Part shown: in pieces, positions 62,331-64,000 of the stretch | How the letters are laid out: every line of letters begins with the position of its first letter | How positions within the stretch are numbered: the first letter of the stretch is position 1 | Assembly (NCBI RefSeq): GCF_001028665.1 | Contig: NZ_CP011504.1 | Coordinates: forward strand, 1,116,001 to 1,180,000 | Origin: Burkholderia pyrrocinia | GTDB lineage: Bacteria > Pseudomonadota > Gammaproteobacteria > Burkholderiales > Burkholderiaceae | Direction of reading: 5' to 3' | Length of the DNA stretch: 64,000 nt | Notes under the pieces: model-generated | Databases searched by the model: none | What the model saw: only the letters and a program-made list of their open reading frames with translations | Told to the model about the DNA's origin: nothing | Translations under genes and position numbers: made by a program

Positions 62331-63182
62331 TCAGCCTTTCGTCGCGCCGAACGTGAGCCCCGCGACGAAATGCTTCTGCATCGCGAAGAACATCGCGACC
62401 GACGGCAGCGCGGCGAGGATCGAGCCGGCTGATACGAGATTCCACGACGTCGTCCATTGCCCCTTCAGCGCCGCGACGCCCGCCGTGATCGGCGCGGCTT
62501 CGTCGCCTTGCGTGAGGCACAGCGCCCAGAAGTAGTCGTTCCACACGAACGTGAACACGAGGATCGCGAGCGCCGCGAGCGCGGGCCGGATCAGCGGCAG
62601 CACGATCCGCCAGAACACCGTCCATTCGCCCGCGCCCTCGATGCGCGCGGCCTCGATCAGCTCGAACGGCAGCTGCTTGATGAAGTTGCGCAGGAACAGC
62701 GTGCAGAAGCCGGTCTGGAACGCGACATGGAACAGGATCAGCGCTTCGACGGTATTGAACACGCCGAGCCGGAGCGACAGGTCGCGCACCGGGATCATCA
62801 GCACCTGCACCGGCACGAAGTTGCCGGCGACGAACGTGCCGAACAGCGCGGCATTGCCGCGAAACCGGTAGGTCGCGAGCGCGAAGCCGGCCATCGACGC
62901 GAGCGCGATCGAGCCGAGCACGGACGGCACCGTGATCTGCACGCTGTTCCAGAAGTAATGCAGCATCGGCGACGTCGTCAGCGCGTCGCGATAGTTCTCG
63001 ACCATCGCGAAGTGCCGCGGCCAGCCCCAGTAGTGCCCTTCGACCAGTTCCTCGGTCGAGCGCACCGACGTGACGAACACCGCGATCATCGGCAGCAGCC
63101 AGATCAGCAGCGCGACGGGCAGCGACAGCTTGTACAGCCGGCGCGAGACGGGCTTCCATTGGGCAACGGGAGTCGGAAACAT
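62331..63182 (-). CDS. Carbohydrate ABC transporter permease, MalG type
   Basis: I use the ATG at 63182; a GTG at 63191 (three codons upstream) is possible. The 283-residue permease has six hydrophobic helices and the EAA loop LPFELIEAARIEGAGEWTVF with the conserved glycine that contacts the ATPase. It lies 17 bases after the MalF-type gene on its strand. A sugar or polyol is the likely substrate; the binding protein and ATPase are outside the window. Confidence 0.9.
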   Translation of the reverse strand: MFPTPVAQWKPVSRRLYKLSLPVALLIWLLPMIAVFVTSVRSTEELVEGHYWGWPRHFAMVENYRDALTTSPMLHYFWNSVQITVPSVLGSIALASMAGFALATYRFRGNAALFGTFVAGNFVPVQVLMIPVRDLSLRLGVFNTVEALILFHVAFQTGFCTLFLRNFIKQLPFELIEAARIEGAGEWTVFWRIVLPLIRPALAALAILVFTFVWNDYFWALCLTQGDEAAPITAGVAALKGQWTTSWNLVSAGSILAALPSVAMFFAMQKHFVAGLTFGATKG

Positions 63183-63199
63183 GATGGCCACCGGTCAGG

Positions 63200-64000
63200 T
63201 TATTGCTCGTTGCGCAGCATGCGGCGCAACTGGAACACGATGTAGACGAGCATGATCGCGAACAGCACGACCGCGATCGACGCGGAATAGCCGAGCCGGT
63301 AGTACTTGATCGCCTGGTCGTACATGTAATACGCGAGCACGGTCGAACTCTCGAACGGGCCGCCGCTCGTCATCACCGAGATCAGGTCGAAGCTGCGCAG
63401 CGCGCCGATCACCGTGACGACGATCGCCATGAAGGTGGTCGGCCGCAGTTGCGGCAGCACGACGTGCCACAGCAGCGCGAAGCCGCGCGCGCCTTCCATC
63501 CGCGCCGCTTCGATCTGTTCCGGGTTGACCGACGTGAGGCCGGTCAGGTACAGGATCATGCAGTACGCCGTTTGCGGCCACAGCGCGGCGAATACGATGC
63601 CGAGCGTCGCGTAGCGCGCATCGCCGAGCACCGGGATGCCGTGCCCGGCGAGCAGCGCGAGCAGCCCGAACGTCGGATCGTAGAACCACGAGAAGATCAG
63701 GCCGACGACCACGCCGGACAGCACGAACGGCGCGAAGAACAGCGATTTCACGAGCCGGATGCCGCCGACCGCCTGGTTCAGGTACAGCGCGAGCGCGAGG
63801 CCGAGCGGCGGCGCGAGCATGAACAGCGCGAGCCAGATCACGTTGTTGCGCAGCGCGGTGTAGAACGTCGGCGCGTGCAGCAGTTCGACGTAGTTCGCGA
63901 GCCCGACGAAGCTGCGCTCGGTCATCCCGTCCCAGTTGTACAGGCTCAGCCACAGCGTCGACAGGATCGGCCAGATCACATAGACGGCAACCATTGCGCA
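63200..64000 (-). CDS. Sugar ABC transporter permease, MalF type (5' end outside window)
   Basis: The frame is open to the last base on the - strand; the ATG at 63994 lies inside a hydrophobic segment (MVAVYVIWPILSTLWLSLYN), so the real start is beyond the window. The visible 266 residues have at least five membrane helices and the EAA loop VNPEQIEAARMEGARGFALL. Together with the downstream MalG-type gene it forms the channel of a carbohydrate importer of the CUT1 group. Confidence 0.9.
   Translation of the reverse strand, partial: CAMVAVYVIWPILSTLWLSLYNWDGMTERSFVGLANYVELLHAPTFYTALRNNVIWLALFMLAPPLGLALALYLNQAVGGIRLVKSLFFAPFVLSGVVVGLIFSWFYDPTFGLLALLAGHGIPVLGDARYATLGIVFAALWPQTAYCMILYLTGLTSVNPEQIEAARMEGARGFALLWHVVLPQLRPTTFMAIVVTVIGALRSFDLISVMTSGGPFESSTVLAYYMYDQAIKYYRLGYSASIAVVLFAIMLVYIVFQLRRMLRNEQ

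Overview
The window is GC-rich, densely coded DNA of a Burkholderia, most likely the Burkholderia cepacia complex. It spans the replication and partition region of a secondary chromosome (chromosome 2, a chromid). The evidence is a plasmid-type Rep initiator (27961-29328) behind an iteron field (26534-27841), a KfrA-like protein and a degenerate recombinase upstream, ParB and ParA (29420-31167), and five copies of the centromere palindrome GTTTATGCGCATAAAC or a one-base variant (31267-31958). A sixth, weaker copy lies between parA and parB. The species assignment is inference from gene content.

Left part, 1-7984: a type VI secretion vgrG module with lower GC than the rest. It holds VgrG (cut by the window edge), DUF6484, DUF2169, a ketosynthase-like protein, a DUF4150 PAAR-like tip, a probable nuclease effector, a DUF3396/TsiV-type immunity protein, an unknown protein and a TIGR02270-like repeat protein. 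8201-9826 is a YqjI/YqjH-like pair (PadR repressor plus siderophore-interacting reductase) behind a two-palindrome operator. 10300-23189 is ordinary metabolic DNA: PAP2 phosphatase, acetoacetate decarboxylase / 3-hydroxybutyrate dehydrogenase / patatin, DmlR plus D-malate/tartrate dehydrogenase, DUF1348 plus TetR, GNAT, and threonine catabolism (tdh-kbl) facing a cupin-type XRE regulator. 23230-23697 is a small gene of unknown function behind a clear LexA box.

Origin region, 23800-32143: dead-looking tyrosine recombinase, KfrA-like coiled-coil protein, 1.8 kb origin, rep, then parB and parA on the other strand, then a gene-free centromere. The most interesting structure is that 17-bp iteron-like words of the origin (GGTGAGNNTTTTCGGGA) recur in reverse orientation in five intergenic gaps up to 16 kb to the left of the origin (11074, 14745, 17294, 20066, 24891). 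At two of these loci they occur as pairs 22 or 24 bp apart, which is close to the spacing inside the origin. I saw none to the right. A DnaA-box trio inside an inverted repeat lies at 33632-33679.

Right part, 32144-64000: ArsC/YfgD-like reductase, ECF sigma factor with overlapping anti-sigma, FMN reductase, a hybrid histidine kinase, a CheY / CheC / diguanylate cyclase operon, an alpha/beta hydrolase, and a hopanoid locus (hpnD-hpnE-shc-hpnG, convergent with mlaA-hpnN, and hpnM divergent). A two-component pair and a diguanylate cyclase follow. Next is a decayed glycolate operon (glcF remnant, glcG-like, glcB), then a DUF6306-like protein, another diguanylate cyclase, an MFS exporter facing an ArsR-like regulator across a 45-bp palindromic operator, and finally part of a sugar ABC transporter running off the window.
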